Assembly: GCA_947503305.1 (NCBI GenBank)
Contig: CANNDF010000008.1
Coordinates: 56,972-120,971, forward strand
Source: an uncultured Dokdonia sp.
GTDB lineage: Bacteria; Bacteroidota; Bacteroidia; Flavobacteriales; Flavobacteriaceae
Length of the DNA: 64,000 nt
Direction of reading: 5' to 3'
Shown here piece by piece: positions 8,361-17,106 of this stretch (position 1 is its first letter; each line of letters begins with the position of its first letter). The position numbers and the translations under genes are program-made. The notes under the pieces were generated by a model that saw only the letters and a program-made list of their open reading frames with translations, searched no databases and was not told where the DNA came from.

Positions 8361-8721
8361 GTGACACTAGATTGGGTTTTGAAATCAAAGCTCAATCATT
8401 TAATATTCAAAAAGTTATAATTATTGTTTTAAATAGGTATACAAATTATGTAGCTATTTAAAATCTTATATCAGATGAACTCACGCGCATGTACTTTTAT
8501 CAAATCTAATTGATGGTGTAAATATAGGTTTTATTTACCCATTTTTCCAACTTTTACTGGTGTAAGAAAATTTGTTTGTTTAAGATTATTCAAATAGTAA
8601 TTTACAATTTTAGAAAAGTTTTATTAATTAAATCAACTAAGCTTTTTCTTTTTATATCAGGTAAATTGAAAATGAATTTTTATTTGTTTAATAGTGAGCT
8701 TTGATAGCAAACGGATAGCGT
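8361..8721. other. AT-rich intergenic stretch with no gene seen
   Basis: No open frame with coding character and no RNA motif is apparent between the hairpin and the stop of the porin gene. Confidence 0.6.
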
Positions 8722-9984
8722 TTATTTACTTTTAAATAATGTAGGTTTTATAGCTAACATTAGCCATGCCCAATTATTTGTATTTCCATCAAAGTTATTT
8801 CTTAGTGATTCTAGACCATTAGCCTCAAAAAGATGAGAATATCCTATGTTGAGTACAACATCTTTATAAATTTTTCTAGTATAAACGACATCGACTTCTG
8901 TGCCTAACTGTTTAGAATTATTTCCTGGAATATTTGCTTCGGCAAAAAAATTATGGATAGCGATTATCCCATTGGAAACCTTATCTAGATATATATTAGC
9001 CTTAATATTAAGATCTAATAGGCCTACATTGTTTATATGATTTCCAACAAAGAAATAATCCATGAAGCCATTAAACTTATGATTAGTTCCAAAAAAAGGA
9101 TTAAAAGCATTATTGTTTTCATTAAAAATAACTGCATCATCATTACCACTTATTAATTCTATTCCGAAACTAATATCCAATGTTCTAAACAATTTATAAG
9201 TAGTATCTAATGATAGTAGATAGGCGCTTATATCATTACTATTCACATCGTTTCCAAACTGATAATATAAGTTAGATTGTAGGTTTAATCTAGATTTATT
9301 ATAACGCAGATGAGTTCCTACAGTTTGACTATACCTGGTATCTGTGTTACTATCATCTTCAGAGTTTATAAACTGTAATCCATTATTTAAAAAAAGAAAG
9401 CTAACATTAAAATTAGACCAATCTTTGTGTAACCATAGATATTGGATTGCTTTATAATTATTAGGAACAGTTAAGACAGTTCCTGATATACTTTCATTAT
9501 CTTGATTAAATCCAAATCCTAATTCAAACCTGATTTTCTCTTTTTTATACTTTAAAAGAGCAAGATCATGACTTCTTCCTTGCTGTGTCCAATTTACATT
9601 ACCAAAAATACGGCTGTCATCATAGATTACTTCTTGTCTTCCTAGTTTTATAGAAAAGTTAGAATTGAGATCTAGTTCAACCCAAGCTTGATGTAATGAA
9701 AACCCATTACTATCCTTTCTGTTAAGTTGTGGGGTATCTCCCCAAACTCTTATATCTTGAGCACTAAGCGAAAAAGCTAGTTTCTCTAGCCTATAATTGG
9801 CATTAATTCTCGTTCTTTGAGATACAAAAGCTGCTGGATCTTCCCCATCAGGAAATAAATTAGAAAAACCATGCCTATATTCAAAACGAGGACGTAATTC
9901 AGCATCTACTATTAATTGTGCATTGATTTTAATAAACGATGATAAGACAAAACATAGTTTAATATAAACCTTAATAGATTTCAT
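8722..9984 (-). CDS. Alginate-export-like outer membrane porin
   Basis: Predicted outer membrane beta barrel of 420 residues. A signal peptide ends near INAQ (residue 22). The mature start LIVDAELRPRFEYRHGFSN and the later FVSQRTRINANYRLEKL and LGRQEVIYDDSRIFGNVNW resemble the alginate-export (AlgE-like) porin family, in which a conserved R-Q/K segment lines the barrel. Alternating polar/aromatic strands run to the C-terminus. It lies alone on the minus strand with a structured inverted repeat just upstream of its start. Substrate unknown; an anionic small molecule is a guess. Confidence 0.72.
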   Translation of the reverse strand: MKSIKVYIKLCFVLSSFIKINAQLIVDAELRPRFEYRHGFSNLFPDGEDPAAFVSQRTRINANYRLEKLAFSLSAQDIRVWGDTPQLNRKDSNGFSLHQAWVELDLNSNFSIKLGRQEVIYDDSRIFGNVNWTQQGRSHDLALLKYKKEKIRFELGFGFNQDNESISGTVLTVPNNYKAIQYLWLHKDWSNFNVSFLFLNNGLQFINSEDDSNTDTRYSQTVGTHLRYNKSRLNLQSNLYYQFGNDVNSNDISAYLLSLDTTYKLFRTLDISFGIELISGNDDAVIFNENNNAFNPFFGTNHKFNGFMDYFFVGNHINNVGLLDLNIKANIYLDKVSNGIIAIHNFFAEANIPGNNSKQLGTEVDVVYTRKIYKDVVLNIGYSHLFEANGLESLRNNFDGNTNNWAWLMLAIKPTLFKSK

Positions 9985-10032
9985 ATTCTTATTATTTGGA
10001 TGTTATTAACAAGGAATTAAATATGGATACCA

Positions 10033-10080
10033 TTCCATTTGAATGACAAAGTCATATTCTACAAATGGAAGTATTAAAAG
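10033..10080. promoter_or_regulatory. Nested inverted repeat upstream of the porin gene
   Basis: Outer arms TTCCATTTG (10033-10041) and CAAATGGAA (10072-10080) enclose inner arms ATGAC (10043-10047) and GTCAT (10051-10055). It ends 49 bases before the porin ATG, so it may be an operator or a folded 5' leader. The nearby AraC-type regulator is a candidate ligand. Confidence 0.4.
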
Positions 10081-10211
10081 AGATTTTGAAATCTTTTTAT
10101 TTGATCTTCTATTTTTGAGTGATTCTTTATGTCTTGATCGCTTGAAGTGAAGCTAAACTTAAAAAAATCGTTGAATAATTGTTATAAGAAAATGTCTTTC
10201 AAATTGTACGG

Positions 10212-10730
10212 TTAAAATTCATATCCAATATGAATTCCTCCAAAATATCGAAATTCGTTTCCAATTAAAGTTCCTATAACGGGTCCAGTATGGAGACCTT
10301 TTTTACCAATAGTAATATTTAATTCTCCTTCCAAGTATGCGGCTACTTCTAAATTATGTTCTGAATTAGGAAGAGCAAAACTGGGCCCCGCATTTATTGT
10401 CAATATCGGCCAAGGTTTGTGACTTACTAAAGGTGTAACCTCATGTCCGATTCTTTCTTCATCTTCAAAAATAAATGAGTACCCTATCCCAAATGCCCAA
10501 TAATGACTGGTCCAGTATGTAAAATGTATTTCTTTGGCGGGATCAGTGTGGCTTGCTTCAGGATTTTCAATTACTGTTCCAGAAACTACTAGCTCAAATC
10601 CGGGATTTTTTTGATTTGAGGTACTATGATTATGATGTTCTTTTTCTTGTCCTAGACTAATAAAAGGTACTAGAAAAATTAGTATAAAGAAGTGAATTGT
10701 ATTGGAATATTGTTTGTCGTTTTTTTTCAT
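10212..10730 (-). CDS. Predicted outer membrane beta-barrel protein, function unknown
   Basis: Exported protein of 172 residues. The signal peptide runs through FILIFLVPFISLGQ to about residue 28. It is followed by a His-rich stretch (EKEHHNHSTSNQ) and then short amphipathic strands such as YWAFGIGYSFIF, GPVIGTLIGNEF and a C-terminal GGIHIGYEF, as in small eight-strand barrels. The His cluster could bind metal but nothing else supports this. I do not recognise a named family. Confidence 0.6.
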   Translation of the reverse strand: MKKNDKQYSNTIHFFILIFLVPFISLGQEKEHHNHSTSNQKNPGFELVVSGTVIENPEASHTDPAKEIHFTYWTSHYWAFGIGYSFIFEDEERIGHEVTPLVSHKPWPILTINAGPSFALPNSEHNLEVAAYLEGELNITIGKKGLHTGPVIGTLIGNEFRYFGGIHIGYEF

Positions 10731-11025
10731 TTTGTGAATCCATTAAAGTTGGAAAATAATATGTTAAAGACTTACAAAAAAGCACAAGAACCTCAATTTT
10801 AAAGCTTCTTGAATATCTAGGTATTGCTTTTCCAAATAAATCATATTATATCTTTAGATATAATGATATATAAAGCGTTGTGTGTGTGATAAAATTCTAA
10901 ATGAAGTTGTTAATCCTACTAAAACTAGTGTCATTATAAATATTATATATGTTACTTGTTCGTGTAAAATTATTTGTAATAAACTATAAAGGATGGTACT
11001 TTTTTCTTTTTATTTTAAAGGTTTA

Positions 11026-11844
11026 TTAGTCAGTGTCTTGTAATATATTTTTGTATTTTTTCCTATAATTTAAAGGACTAATTCCTGTGTGTTTTTTAAA
11101 AAATCTGCTGAAATAGGCAGGATCATTAAACCCTATTTTAAATGTGATTTCTGCAGAGTTTAGATTAGTAGAAAGTAATAATTTCTGTGATTCGAGTAAT
11201 AGTCTCTTTAAAATAATTTCTTTTGGACTTTGAGTACCTATTTCGTTCAAATAAATTAAAAATTGTTTTGATTTTAAATCCAATTGTTTTGCATAATCTG
11301 ATACTTTATGATTAACAGCATGTTCAATATTTAATAGGTGATTGAATTCTATTAAATATTTATACCCAACAGATATTTTTGTACTTATAGACTCTACGAT
11401 TAAAGTATCTATTGCACCTTTGAATCTTTTTAATTGATAGTCTTGTTGATCTTTTTCTATCTTAAGATATTTAAAAGTATCTTCTATTATAGCAATTTTA
11501 TTTTTACCGAATTCTATTTTTGCAACATCAAAATAATCATTGAAAAACTTAACATTAAATTTACTAGCCATCACTTCTAAACTAGCTTTAAAGTAGCTTC
11601 CTCTAAATGCTATAATATGAACTTTTGAGCATGATTTTGCATTGGAAAATAATACTTCCCCTGGATTTAAAAAAAAGAGTGTATTGGATGAGTTTTTTTC
11701 TTCTTTAAAATTTATGTAAAGATTACATGGAGCTTCTTTGAAATATATAAAACAATAATGCTGGTGATCTAATATCTTAATTTCTTCTTGACTAAAAATC
11801 AGATATTTACAATCATTATCTGGTAGCTTACGATCTTTTGACAT
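11026..11844 (-). CDS. AraC-family transcriptional regulator
   Basis: 272 residues. The C-terminal 90 or so carry the two helix-turn-helix units of AraC/XylS: VSDYAKQLDLKSKQFLIYLN and then the signature AEITFKIGFNDPAYFSRFFK followed by HTGISPLNYRKK. The N-terminal part resembles a cupin-like sensor (CNLYINFKEE, FFLNPGEVLF). The ligand is unknown. It may control the porin and small barrel genes downstream, or the Dps and hydrolase genes upstream. Confidence 0.85.
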   Translation of the reverse strand: MSKDRKLPDNDCKYLIFSQEEIKILDHQHYCFIYFKEAPCNLYINFKEEKNSSNTLFFLNPGEVLFSNAKSCSKVHIIAFRGSYFKASLEVMASKFNVKFFNDYFDVAKIEFGKNKIAIIEDTFKYLKIEKDQQDYQLKRFKGAIDTLIVESISTKISVGYKYLIEFNHLLNIEHAVNHKVSDYAKQLDLKSKQFLIYLNEIGTQSPKEIILKRLLLESQKLLLSTNLNSAEITFKIGFNDPAYFSRFFKKHTGISPLNYRKKYKNILQDTD

Positions 11845-12179
11845 TAATAAATATTTTTAAATTTTTATTTATTCTTTTAAACCAGTGAGTTATAGAATGG
11901 GGGAGTATTTTAGATTTAAAGGTATTAACCTAATCTTTCTTTTTATATGCGTCTATTATCTATAGTTATTCCTAAATTAGAATATACGACATTTAATATT
12001 GATAGTTTTAAAGGGGAGATTTGGCTGATGTTCCATTTTGGGTCAATTCTTTATCCCTTTACTCTTTAATATTTAGTAATAATGAGGAATCAATAACTTT
12101 GGTTAGATATTTATGCTTATGGATCTTTTATAAAATATCAGATCCTATAATATATAATCTTTTATATGAATTAATTATG
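11845..12179. other. Intergenic stretch with no gene seen
   Basis: AT-rich, no coding frame or clear hairpin recognised. It must contain the promoter of the AraC regulator and the 3' end of the dps transcript. Confidence 0.55.
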
Positions 12180-12650
12180 TTATTGATGGAGGTATGAGCT
12201 AAGCATCCATAATGTTTTTTCTGTATGTGAGATGTAATCACTCATTAAACTACTAGTACCTTCATCGTCAGCATCTTCCGCAAGGCTTTGTATTATCCTT
12301 TCAAGAGTAATTATAGTTGAGAAATTTTTGATTATTATTTTAACGCCTTTTGTTCCATCTGTGATACCTTTCTCTTCTTTTATTCTAGAGTTTTTGAGAT
12401 AGTCTGAAAATGTATGAATTGGTTCAGCTTCAAGAGTTAAAATTCTTTCGGCAATTTCATCAATTTTAATTACTGCATCATTATAGAACTCTTCATATTT
12501 TAGATGTAATTCAAAGAATTCTTTTCCTTTAATATTCCAATGAAGTCCCTTTAAATTTTGATAGAAGACTTGATAATCTGCTAAAAGTTGATTTAATACC
12601 TCACTAAGTCCATCAACTTTAGTTTTATCTAATCCTATTAAATTTTTCAT
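12180..12650 (-). CDS. dps: Dps-family ferritin-like protein
   Basis: DNA-protection or iron-storage protein of 156 residues, the usual Dps length. The ferroxidase site at the dimer interface is visible in YQNLKGLHWNIKGKEFFELH followed by YNDAVIKIDEIAERI, which supplies the His, Asp and Glu ligands. It oxidises ferrous iron with peroxide and stores it in a dodecamer (family knowledge). It lies among exported stress-type genes but without operon contacts. Confidence 0.9.
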   Translation of the reverse strand: MKNLIGLDKTKVDGLSEVLNQLLADYQVFYQNLKGLHWNIKGKEFFELHLKYEEFYNDAVIKIDEIAERILTLEAEPIHTFSDYLKNSRIKEEKGITDGTKGVKIIIKNFSTIITLERIIQSLAEDADDEGTSSLMSDYISHTEKTLWMLSSYLHQ

Positions 12651-12910
12651 TGAAATTAGTTTTATTATCTTTTTTGTATTGTTAATAATTTCTAGAGTAA
12701 TCCTGAAGAAAGGTTATTTAAGAAGTTAATTTTGTATCAAATAATTTATCTAGTCTTAGTATCTGTAAACGATGATAATTGAGATTTTATAGTAAATCAG
12801 AAATACAGAAATAATAACTTTTTAAATAACCTCTTTTAAAACTTTCAAAAGAAATTACTTCCCTATAATTTCTTTTGAAAAATTAAATTCAGTATTCATC
12901 CGTCTATAGT

Positions 12911-13624
12911 TTACTTAAAGAGCTCTTTTAATTCTTTAGTAGTATATACGTGACTTGCTATCATTCTAAAGTTAATCACAGCGGCTTCATATCCGTTCAA
13001 ATCTGGAAGGACAGCTGCTGCAGTAGCATCTTTAACAACTGCTACTCTAAAACCTTGTTCCACTAACTCTCTTAAATGGGACTCAGTACATAAATTTGCT
13101 GACATTCCTCCCAAAATAATATTGTCTATTCCTCTTTTTCTTAATTGTAAAACTAAATCATTGGTTTCTGGTCCGTAAACTTTATGTGGACTCGTTACTA
13201 TAACATTATCGTTATTAATATATTTTTTATATTGGTTTAACCAATCTGCGCCTGAGTTTTCAAACCCTTTAAGAGAAAGAGTTCCATCTCGCTCAAACAT
13301 TTGAATCTTATGCATTAATACTTCTAATGCTCCTTCTATTTCCCATTTATGATCATATGGAAAGTAATAATGAGGAGATACAAATACTGGAATATTATTT
13401 TTTTTTCCTAATTCAAAAAGTGTATCAATATTTGCAACGGTATTATTGTCTTCTACATTTTTCCCAACTACTCCGTAGGCAACACCATCAGGGTGTAAAA
13501 AATCATTCTGTGGGTCTGTTATTACAATAGCTGTTCTATCATCGATAGTAAATCCTGGATCAGGGAGTTGAGCATATGAAAATGCACTTAATAAAGTGGT
13601 TAATCCTAATAATGTTTGTTTCAT
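12911..13624 (-). CDS. Exported isochorismatase-like cysteine hydrolase
   Basis: 237 residues with a signal peptide (MKQTLLGLTTLLSAFSYAQ), unusual because most members are cytosolic. The catalytic triad of the family is present as D37 (VITDPQND), K148 (SPHKVYGPETND) and C179 (GGMSANLCTESH), with the cis-peptide region before the Cys. Members hydrolyse amides such as nicotinamide or N-carbamoyl compounds, or isochorismate; the substrate here is open. Periplasmic location is inferred from the signal. Confidence 0.85.
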   Translation of the reverse strand: MKQTLLGLTTLLSAFSYAQLPDPGFTIDDRTAIVITDPQNDFLHPDGVAYGVVGKNVEDNNTVANIDTLFELGKKNNIPVFVSPHYYFPYDHKWEIEGALEVLMHKIQMFERDGTLSLKGFENSGADWLNQYKKYINNDNVIVTSPHKVYGPETNDLVLQLRKRGIDNIILGGMSANLCTESHLRELVEQGFRVAVVKDATAAAVLPDLNGYEAAVINFRMIASHVYTTKELKELFK

Positions 13625-13980
13625 TTTTTGTGGTTTTGGTTGAACAATTTTGACAAAACTATTTTAAATAAATCATAAAAGATGGTACTTTTTTCTATTT
13701 GATATAATTGATTAACTGTTTATAAGAAACTTTCTACTTGTTTGATATTTTTATACTATAACCTTGCCATGTGCAGTTGAAAACGGTAAAGATTTTTCTC
13801 TTTGTTTTAAAGCTTTTTGTTGATTATATTTTCAATCACCCTTTTATAAATTTGATGATAGCAAATTTGATTTTACCTAGTAATTTGGTAATCGTTTTAA
13901 TAAGTCTATTAATAATTCCTAAACTTTGTATTGTTTACTAGTGATAGTATACAGGTATTTTCTCACTATCTGACTATTTA
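13625..13980. other. Intergenic stretch with no gene seen
   Basis: AT-rich and without coding signal. It separates the hydrolase start from the remnant at 13981-14272. Confidence 0.55.
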
Positions 13981-14272
13981 CTATTTCATCCATATGGGTG
14001 TTGTGTCAGATTCATGATCGTCGGGGAGATTCGTAATTAAAATTCGATTGGTTTTCTGAAGGAAACACAAAATTTTTGCTTTCAACTTCATCAATTACAT
14101 TATCAAGTATGGGTGTTAATTGATTTCCTAAAACAATGATTTCGCAAAGTTCACAGTGTGTATCGTCATCACTCGAAAAATGCTAAAAAGTATGCGTATT
14201 TCCAACTCTAATCAAAAGGAAAATGGCTAGAAATAAAATAGATATTATATTTTTTTGAATAGCAGAGTGCAT
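13981..14272 (-). pseudogene. Decayed small membrane-anchored CxxC protein gene
   Basis: From an ATG at 14272 the frame gives a hydrophobic start (KNIISILFLAIFLLIRVGN), then HTF-stop-HFSSDDDTHCELCEI and onward through LGNQLTPILDNV and FVFPSENQSNFNYESP. An in-frame TAG replaces what looks like a Ser codon. After NYESP the frame has to shift to reach DDHESDTTPIWMK and a stop at 13981. Small bacteroidete proteins with an N-terminal anchor, a His/Asp patch and CELC often lie next to metal-efflux or TonB genes; the resemblance is from memory. With one stop and one shift it is most likely a pseudogene. Confidence 0.65.
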
Positions 14273-14285
14273 ATCACAAAATTAA

Positions 14286-15260
14286 TTAATAAAGTTCGAG
14301 TTTTGTCATTTTTGGTTTTTCATATTTACTGCCTTCGGCTGGGTATCTTAAAATCGAATCATACCGTCCTGTTTCCTTTGCAATTGCCCAAATTAAGCTT
14401 TCTCCAGCTGGATTTATGTTAGGAATTTGACTGAATATTTCATCCTTAAATGCTTCTTGTGTATTGATTACTTCCCAGTCTTGTTCTTTAAATTGTTGAA
14501 TCAAATCTTTTAAAAATAGTGCGCTAGTAAGGTTGTGATGCAATAGTAAGGTGTGATTTATATGGCGGCCAGTCAGTTCAAAACTAAGTTTTTCATAATA
14601 GTTGGCTCGCTCTATGATATGCGCTAGGTAAAATGCTTTGTATTTTTCTATTTTAGGGCTCTTAAGACCCTCTTTCTGAATGCAGTTTATCAATTCTGAA
14701 TTTACGTACCAATCTGATGCATCTATGGTTACATATCCGTTTTTGTATTGATGTTTTTGAAGAATCTTTCGGAAACCTGAAATTTTATCTTCAGAATTAC
14801 CTTCTTTTAAATAAGGGAACCTAAATAATTTAGTATAAGTTTCATAGGTCGAGATGACAGAGTCTGTTTGTAGTAGTTCAAGCTCAAAATCGTTGACAGT
14901 CAGTTTGTCACTGTTAAAGTAGGGGTGTGTAAAAGTATGGTTTGCAATAGCGTGACCCTTACTGGACCAACTCTCAAGTAAGTATTTTCCTTTTGAGTCT
15001 AACTTATTAGAACCTGTAACAAAAAAGGTGGCGGAGACTTCAGCTTCTGCCAACGTGTTTAGAATCATACCATTCCAATCCTCAAATTTATATGTTGCTA
15101 TATCTGTAGTTATTCCGTCGTCAAAAGTAAAGCTTACCTTCGGTTTGCTAGTAGTGCTCATCTTTTTATGCCGCACTTCAGATTCTTTAATTAGCCTATT
15201 ATTATCCTGAATACATCCTAATAATAAGAATCCAAATATGATATAAAAAGTAGTTCTCAT
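14286..15260 (-). CDS. Polysaccharide deacetylase family lipoprotein
   Basis: NodB-fold carbohydrate esterase of 324 residues. I choose the ATG at 15260 because it starts the lipoprotein signal MRTTFYIIFGFLLLGC; an ATG at 15272 only adds four residues. The catalytic motifs are SFTFDDG (catalytic Asp plus metal Asp) and NHTFTHPYF (metal His pair), followed by FRFPYLKEG. Such enzymes remove N- or O-acetyl groups from chitin, peptidoglycan or other glycans; the substrate cannot be told. Anchored at the membrane, probably facing out. Confidence 0.85.
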   Translation of the reverse strand: MRTTFYIIFGFLLLGCIQDNNRLIKESEVRHKKMSTTSKPKVSFTFDDGITTDIATYKFEDWNGMILNTLAEAEVSATFFVTGSNKLDSKGKYLLESWSSKGHAIANHTFTHPYFNSDKLTVNDFELELLQTDSVISTYETYTKLFRFPYLKEGNSEDKISGFRKILQKHQYKNGYVTIDASDWYVNSELINCIQKEGLKSPKIEKYKAFYLAHIIERANYYEKLSFELTGRHINHTLLLHHNLTSALFLKDLIQQFKEQDWEVINTQEAFKDEIFSQIPNINPAGESLIWAIAKETGRYDSILRYPAEGSKYEKPKMTKLELY

Positions 15261-15272
15261 AGTTATATACAT

Positions 15273-15413
15273 TTATTTCTCACTGAATAAATCAATGGTA
15301 TAATCTAATGATTTTATTATTCCAGATTTGCCACGACCAGATTGATGCTTAAGAAGAATGTGCAGTGTTAAGTTTTCTACCAAATTATCTTTCAGATTTA
15401 GGAGATATAATTT
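15273..15413 (-). pseudogene. Possible C-terminal gene fragment
   Basis: A 46-codon open stretch on the minus strand, bounded upstream by a stop and with no start codon. It reads VENLTLHILLKHQSGRGKSG and later SLDYTIDLFSEK. It has a protein-like composition rather than that of random AT-rich DNA. It ends just before the deacetylase start. I do not recognise the family; it may be the tail of a deleted gene or chance. Confidence 0.3.
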
Positions 15414-15494
15414 TCAGGGTGTATTTAAATCAGTTAATCCCTCTTTATATCATCTTATAAACTTTTTTAATTCTTAGTAAATTGTTCTTTTGAT

Positions 15495-16388
15495 TTATTC
15501 TTTAGGTCTTAAGTTTTCAATAATTTGTGCGCCTACCCAGAATATATCCACATTTTCATAATTATCTGGATTCTTGTTTCTATTGAAGAAAAGGTATTTA
15601 CCATCTGGTGTCACGCAGGCAACCGCTTCCCAACCAGTAGTATTTATTTTATCTCCCATATTGATAGCTTCACTCCATGTGCCATTTTGCTGTCGAAAAC
15701 TAATATAAAGATCAGAGTCACCAAACCCACTATCTCTTTCTCCATCCCATATTAAATAGGATTCGTCTGGTGCTATGAAAGGATGGGCATTCATTCGTCC
15801 TGTATTGATTTCTTTGCCAAACGCCTTAGGGCCTTCACGTTGACCTTCTATTAATTCAGAATAACGAATAACTCCATCTCCGTCTGGCATGCCTATTTCA
15901 TCAAAAACATAAGTTCCTTTGGATGATGCAGTAAGACGCATAATCTGTATCTTTTGGAAAGCCGAGTCCAACTTCTTTAAGTCCGACCAAGTACCAGCTT
16001 CGGTACGTTCCCGATACCGTCTTCCCAAATGCATGGTCTTACCATTAGGAGAGATAAAGGGAGTTCCCTTTCTAGGCGATACATCGGACTCTTGCCATTT
16101 GTTATCCTTATATTGATAAGTAACTAATACCTGTTCTTTGGTTTCCTCATTCTTTCTAATAAAATAGAACTCTTGCATATCTGGAGTGAAGACACCACTA
16201 ACTTGCCAACCCTCTTTAGTAATTACACCGGGAGCAAAAGGCTCTGGGGTTAAACCAGGGGGATTTTGACCTAGATAAAGACTTTCAGTCTCGATCTCAT
16301 TAACTTTTTCTTTTTTATTTTGAGTATTGCATCCATTTAAAAATGTTATAACTATGAGTATTGTAAATATAGATTTGAGAGTGGCCAT
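15495..16388 (-). CDS. PD40/TolB-type beta-propeller lipoprotein
   Basis: Lipoprotein of 297 residues (lipobox LNGC near residue 20). WD40-like PD40 blades are visible: TPDMQEFYFIRKNEE, APDESYLIWDGERDSG with GDSDLYISFRQQNGTW, and TPDGKYLFFNRNKNPD followed by DIFWV. The SDLYIS and DIFWV strands are the family hallmark. Function unknown; likely binding or scaffold role at the cell surface. Confidence 0.78.
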   Translation of the reverse strand: MATLKSIFTILIVITFLNGCNTQNKKEKVNEIETESLYLGQNPPGLTPEPFAPGVITKEGWQVSGVFTPDMQEFYFIRKNEETKEQVLVTYQYKDNKWQESDVSPRKGTPFISPNGKTMHLGRRYRERTEAGTWSDLKKLDSAFQKIQIMRLTASSKGTYVFDEIGMPDGDGVIRYSELIEGQREGPKAFGKEINTGRMNAHPFIAPDESYLIWDGERDSGFGDSDLYISFRQQNGTWSEAINMGDKINTTGWEAVACVTPDGKYLFFNRNKNPDNYENVDIFWVGAQIIENLRPKE

Positions 16389-16597
16389 GGTTTATTTTAT
16401 TTCATTAGGTTTGAATTTAAACATATTCATAATATACGTTTTGTAGAGATATTTCCAAGGAATTATCAGTATATCTATAACTATAGGGATAATACATATA
16501 TCTAAAGAAACCCTTTGTTAATTCTGTAACTAAGTCATTGTTTTTTATTACATACTTACGAATATGAGGAATTTCTATTATATCGTTTGTTAGCATT

Positions 16598-16831
16598 GAA
16601 GAGTTTGGGTTGATGGTTAATGGAGGATACTCTAGAGAAACAGGAAATCAGGTTTTGGAAAAGGGAGCAGCAGATATGGTAGCCTTTGGTAGTTTATTTA
16701 TAGCTAATCCTTACCTACCATTGCATTTTAAGATGGATGCAGAATTAAATGTACCAGATCAGACAACGTATTATGGAGGTGATGAAAAAGGATATACTGA
16801 TTATCCATTTCTTAAAGAAGAGATAGGGTAA
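16598..16831 (+). pseudogene. C-terminal remnant of an old-yellow-enzyme family gene
   Basis: About 75 codons match the end of NADH:flavin oxidoreductase/NemA proteins: MVNGGYSRETGN, then GAADMVAFGSLFIANPYLPL and YYGGDEKGYTDYPF. The other 280 or so residues, including the FMN barrel start and catalytic Tyr/His region, are absent and the frame is closed by a TGA at 16565-16567. The TTG at 16610 would be the only start. It lies on the plus strand, opposite to its neighbours, next to a strong terminator and a tRNA. A deletion remnant, not a working gene. Confidence 0.85.
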
Positions 16832-16843
16832 AATATCAATTAT

Positions 16844-16893
16844 AAAATCAAAAAAGCTTGTTAATCATATGATTAACAAGCTTTTTGATTTTA
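16844..16893. terminator. Strong bidirectional terminator
   Basis: Inverted repeat of about 24 pairs centred on CATATG at 16866-16871, with arms AAGCTTGTTAATCAT and ATGATTAACAAGCTT extended by A- and T-runs (one bulge). It serves both the old-yellow-enzyme remnant (plus) and tRNA-Lys (minus). Confidence 0.85.
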
Positions 16894-16911
16894 GGTAGTA
16901 TACCTATTTAG

Positions 16912-16984
16912 TGACCTGGCTGGGGCTCGAACCCAGGACCCTCTCCTTAAAAGGGAGATGCTCTACCAACTGAGCTACCAGGTC
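16912..16984 (-). tRNA. tRNA-Lys (anticodon UUU)
   Basis: 73 bases with discriminator A. The acceptor stem GACCTGG pairs with CCAGGTC. The D arm is AGCTCAGTTGGTAGAGC, the anticodon loop CTTTTAA gives UUU, and the T arm is CTGGGTTCGAGCCCCAG. CCA is not encoded. It marks the right edge of the accessory stretch. Confidence 0.96.
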
Positions 16985-17077
16985 TTTTCCTGAATGCGGG
17001 TGCAAATATACACCCATTTAATTTATAATTCAAAAGCTTTTTAGAATAAATTTTACAATTATTTCTAAGATAGGGAA

Positions 17078-17085
17078 TACCTTTG
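17078..17085 (+). promoter_or_regulatory. Putative -7 promoter box of aroK
   Basis: TACCTTTG matches TAnnTTTG exactly and ends 21 bases before the aroK ATG. No TTG is seen at the expected -33 position. Confidence 0.4.
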
Positions 17086-17106
17086 CTTTAAGATTAAAAT
17101 TTGCAT

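Noticed and set aside
8183..8395. A 70-codon minus-strand frame
   Set aside because: It runs straight through tRNA-Leu and its two hairpins, so it is not a gene.
16610..16831. A small independent gene starting at TTG 16610
   Set aside because: Its residues match only the interior and end of a large enzyme family, without the catalytic part.
8231..16984. Phage or integrative element using a tRNA as attachment site
   Set aside because: No integrase, no repeated tRNA 3' end and no phage genes were seen between the two tRNA genes.
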